Shown piece after piece: positions 62,289 through 64,000 of a DNA stretch of 64,000 bases; the first letter of the stretch is position 1; each line of letters begins with the position of its first letter. The position numbers and the translations under genes were made by a program. The DNA is from an uncultured Pelagibacteraceae bacterium (lineage in GTDB: Bacteria > Pseudomonadota > Alphaproteobacteria > Pelagibacterales > Pelagibacteraceae). Under the pieces are notes generated by a model. The model was not told the origin of the DNA. It made no database searches and saw nothing but the letters and a program-made list of their open reading frames with translations. The stretch is from positions 49,768 through 113,767 of the forward strand of contig CACJZT010000004.1 in the NCBI GenBank assembly GCA_902598015.1, in the 5' to 3' direction.

Positions 62289-63245
62289 ATGAAAAAACTA
62301 ATATTAGGTTTAATATTTTCTTCAATAATGCTTGTTACGACTTCAGCTAAAGCTGCAGGTGAGAAAGTAATGATCTCAGACTTAAGTTGGACTGGTGCAA
62401 AAGTTATTGGACACATTATTAAAGCAGTCATTAATGGACCTCTGAATTCTGAAGCAGAAATTGTTCAGGGATTATCAGACGGTAACTTGATAATGGCTGG
62501 AATGGACAAGGGTGATGGAAAAATTGATGTCTATACAGATTTGTGGATGCCGAATAGACAAGGTATTTGGGATCAATATATTGATGGAAACAAAACTGTA
62601 GCTGTCAACACACCTTATAAAGGAACTCAAGATATGTATGTTCCTGCATTTTTAAAAAGCAAAGTTCCAGATGTTGCAGCAATGAAAGATCCAAACGTTG
62701 CAGCGATGTTTGATACAGACGGTAATGGTAAAGGTGAGTACTGGGCTGGTGATGCTGGATGGAAATCTACAAAAATGTGGCAAGTTAAATTTAAAAGTTA
62801 TGGTTTAACTGACCTTTGGGAACCAAATATTATTCCACAAGATACTTTTAAAGCACAATTAAAAGATGCAATTGATAATCAAAAGCCAATATTATTTTAT
62901 TATTGGACACCAGAATGGTTACATGCAGCTTATGACTTACATGAAATTGGTGAGCCTGCTTACACTGAAGGATGTGATTCAAATATGAACTTAGATGCTG
63001 AAGATTGGTTAGAAGTATCAGAGTTTCCGTGCAAAAGTAGACAAGCGACTATTTATGTAGCTTACTCAAAATCTTTGGAAAAAAGAAATCCAAAAGCTGC
63101 TAAATTTTTAAGTCAAATGGCTATGGACCCTAAAGTAATCAACCAATGGATATTAAAAGTTGGAAGAGATGAAATGGATGCTGACGATATGGCAGAAGAA
63201 TGGGTTAAAAACAATATGTCTACTGTAAATAAGTGGATAAACTAA
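62289..63245 (+). CDS. ProX/OpuAC-type substrate-binding protein
   Basis: 318 residues with signal peptide (about 1-22, AKAAG). The OpuAC fold shows KVMISDLSWTGAKVIGHII, DVYTDLWMPNRQGIWDQYI and an aromatic set in FYYWTPEWLHAAYDL likely to cage a cationic or neutral ligand. A strong ribosome site (AGAGG) precedes the ATG. It partners the ProW-like permease 72 bp upstream. Ligand unknown: betaine-like or DHPS. Confidence 0.85.
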   Translation: MKKLILGLIFSSIMLVTTSAKAAGEKVMISDLSWTGAKVIGHIIKAVINGPLNSEAEIVQGLSDGNLIMAGMDKGDGKIDVYTDLWMPNRQGIWDQYIDGNKTVAVNTPYKGTQDMYVPAFLKSKVPDVAAMKDPNVAAMFDTDGNGKGEYWAGDAGWKSTKMWQVKFKSYGLTDLWEPNIIPQDTFKAQLKDAIDNQKPILFYYWTPEWLHAAYDLHEIGEPAYTEGCDSNMNLDAEDWLEVSEFPCKSRQATIYVAYSKSLEKRNPKAAKFLSQMAMDPKVINQWILKVGRDEMDADDMAEEWVKNNMSTVNKWIN

Positions 63246-63259
63246 AATCTTAAATTTTT

Positions 63260-63281
63260 GAGGCCGTTAAACTACGGCCTC
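63260..63281. terminator. Hairpin terminator between proX-like and convergent gene
   Basis: GAGGCCGT and ACGGCCTC form a perfect 8-bp stem with a 6-base loop, 14 bp after the ProX-like stop. It has T residues on one side and A-rich sequence on the other, so it is likely a bidirectional end of both convergent operons. Confidence 0.75.
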
Positions 63282-63298
63282 ATTAAAATAAATTCTTA

Positions 63299-64000
63299 CT
63301 ATTTAAAAATGTCTACTCCGATCTGGCTGAGTATGTGTGCCAAATCTATTGGAACCCAATTTTCTCTAATTTTTCCCTCATCATGATGGTAAAAATCCAT
63401 AACTCTCATGGTTACTTTATTTTTGTTTGAATTATATCCTAGCCAATCATTTGAACCATACACTGCTTGTATACTGTGCCATCCAGCAGTAAGTGAAAAT
63501 TTACCATCTCCTAACTCACAATAATGTCCTAATTCCCAGTAATTTCTCTCTTTAAATGTTTTTCTAAAAGGAAGTTGATGATGGTCAATGAAACCTTCCA
63601 AAGAGCGCGCCGTTCCTATACCACTAGGTCCATACCAAATCATTTTTTCATGCCAAAAATCTTTTTGTGGGTGATTAAGAAGTTTTTCTTTTAAATCAGA
63701 GTCAGATGATGCTTCTAATTCTGGTTTAATGTTTAAACTTCTTTGCATGGTAAGAGATTGATCAAGAGTAGCTTTTGAAACTTCTAAATTATTTTCGTAA
63801 AAATTTACACCATCTGTATTTATTGGTGTCATCCAAATGCCCTCATATCCTCTTGAAGGATTTATTGGAAACTTCCCTGCTTGATTTAGAAAATTTATTG
63901 TGTCGATTAAAATGTGACTTTCAATAATTTTATCGTTTTTTAATTCGTGTATCTCACAGCATCTTAAATTTACCATTTTAAAATTTGGCTCTACATTAAG
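63299..64000 (-). CDS. SnoaL-like (NTF2 fold) protein, 5' end beyond window
   Basis: At least 233 residues, in frame and open to the right edge; Met at 63976 is internal, because eight further codons upstream have no stop. CCEIHELKNDKIIESHILIDTINFLNQ is the end of a first SnoaL-like domain and TAGWHSIQAVYGSNDWLG to RVMDFYHHDEGKIRENWVPIDLAHIL a second one. Such proteins act as small hydrolases, isomerases or cyclases. Substrate unknown. Confidence 0.75.
   Translation of the reverse strand, partial: LNVEPNFKMVNLRCCEIHELKNDKIIESHILIDTINFLNQAGKFPINPSRGYEGIWMTPINTDGVNFYENNLEVSKATLDQSLTMQRSLNIKPELEASSDSDLKEKLLNHPQKDFWHEKMIWYGPSGIGTARSLEGFIDHHQLPFRKTFKERNYWELGHYCELGDGKFSLTAGWHSIQAVYGSNDWLGYNSNKNKVTMRVMDFYHHDEGKIRENWVPIDLAHILSQIGVDIFK

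Noticed and set aside
1..64000. CRISPR arrays, insertion sequences, prophage or integrase genes
   Set aside because: No regularly spaced repeats, transposase, integrase or phage structural genes were seen on either strand.

Overview
The window looks like the chromosome of a streamlined marine alphaproteobacterium of the SAR11 (Pelagibacterales) type. The DNA is very AT-rich. Genes are packed with 1-4 bp start/stop overlaps and few spacers above 150 bp. The content is typical of that group: polar amino-acid and taurine ABC transporters, AprBA/AprM, Xsc, a TPP-riboswitch sodium:solute symporter, FAH, BASS and TSUP proteins and many tiny membrane proteins. No insertion sequence, prophage or CRISPR array was seen. 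The taxonomic call is inferred from gene content and composition, not from a marker gene.

Layout. (1) 1-3149: end of an FAD/Fe-S oxidase, then (minus strand) a polar amino-acid ABC transporter without its ATPase, ending in a nitrilase-family amidase. (2) 3208-7457: a tight polyamine/MTA-recycling operon with an AdoMet decarboxylase-spermidine synthase fusion, a class II aldolase, mtnA and mtnP; apt is divergent and abuts a tRNA-Met(CAT). (3) 7489-16045: cell-surface region with a Cys-rich secreted protein, a CRTAC1-like beta-propeller, five tandem pilin-like genes, and at the head of that operon an 863-residue protein joining two cyclic-nucleotide-binding-like domains, a PlsC acyltransferase and an SGNH hydrolase. 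(4) 16049-20261: photolyase, a 348-bp gene-free but hairpin-dense stretch with a 9-codon ORF behind a perfect Shine-Dalgarno, an aminotransferase and an FAH protein. (5) 20286-28471: first organosulfonate island: xsc, suyAB, a TSUP exporter and aprMBA with two small unrecognised companions. (6) 28578-48609: housekeeping and accessory genes: HIT, pabC/A/B-like, MFS, metC-like, mnmA, cysQ, recX, bcp, amt, hup, rseP, thiV behind a TPP riboswitch, an ABC-2 exporter, and a cytochrome/thioredoxin cluster whose divergent halves share a CATG start site. (7) 48765-64000: second organosulfonate island: ald, tpa-like aminotransferase, tauA, tauB, a tauC with a very large periplasmic insert, an Ldh2/ComC-like dehydrogenase, a duplicated-HTH regulator, a BASS symporter, a pta-like gene, hpsN and a ProW/ProX-type transporter; then a SnoaL-like gene cut by the window end.

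How the genes work together. The two sulfonate islands form a nearly complete route. TauABC imports taurine; Tpa with Ald deaminates it to sulfoacetaldehyde; Xsc gives acetyl phosphate and sulfite; Pta makes acetyl-CoA. 2,3-Dihydroxypropane-1-sulfonate is oxidised by HpsN to sulfolactate, which SuyAB splits to pyruvate and sulfite. The sulfite is either oxidised by AprBA/AprM or exported by TSUP. The mtn operon recovers adenine and a C3 phosphate from the MTA released by polyamine synthesis.

The best candidate for an undescribed system is the 15796-10116 operon (cNMP-sensor/acyltransferase/SGNH fusion, a small protein, five hypervariable pilins). Next are the structured RNA-like region at 17737-18008, the SpeD-SpeE fusion with the methylthioribulose-phosphate aldolase, and the enlarged TauC.
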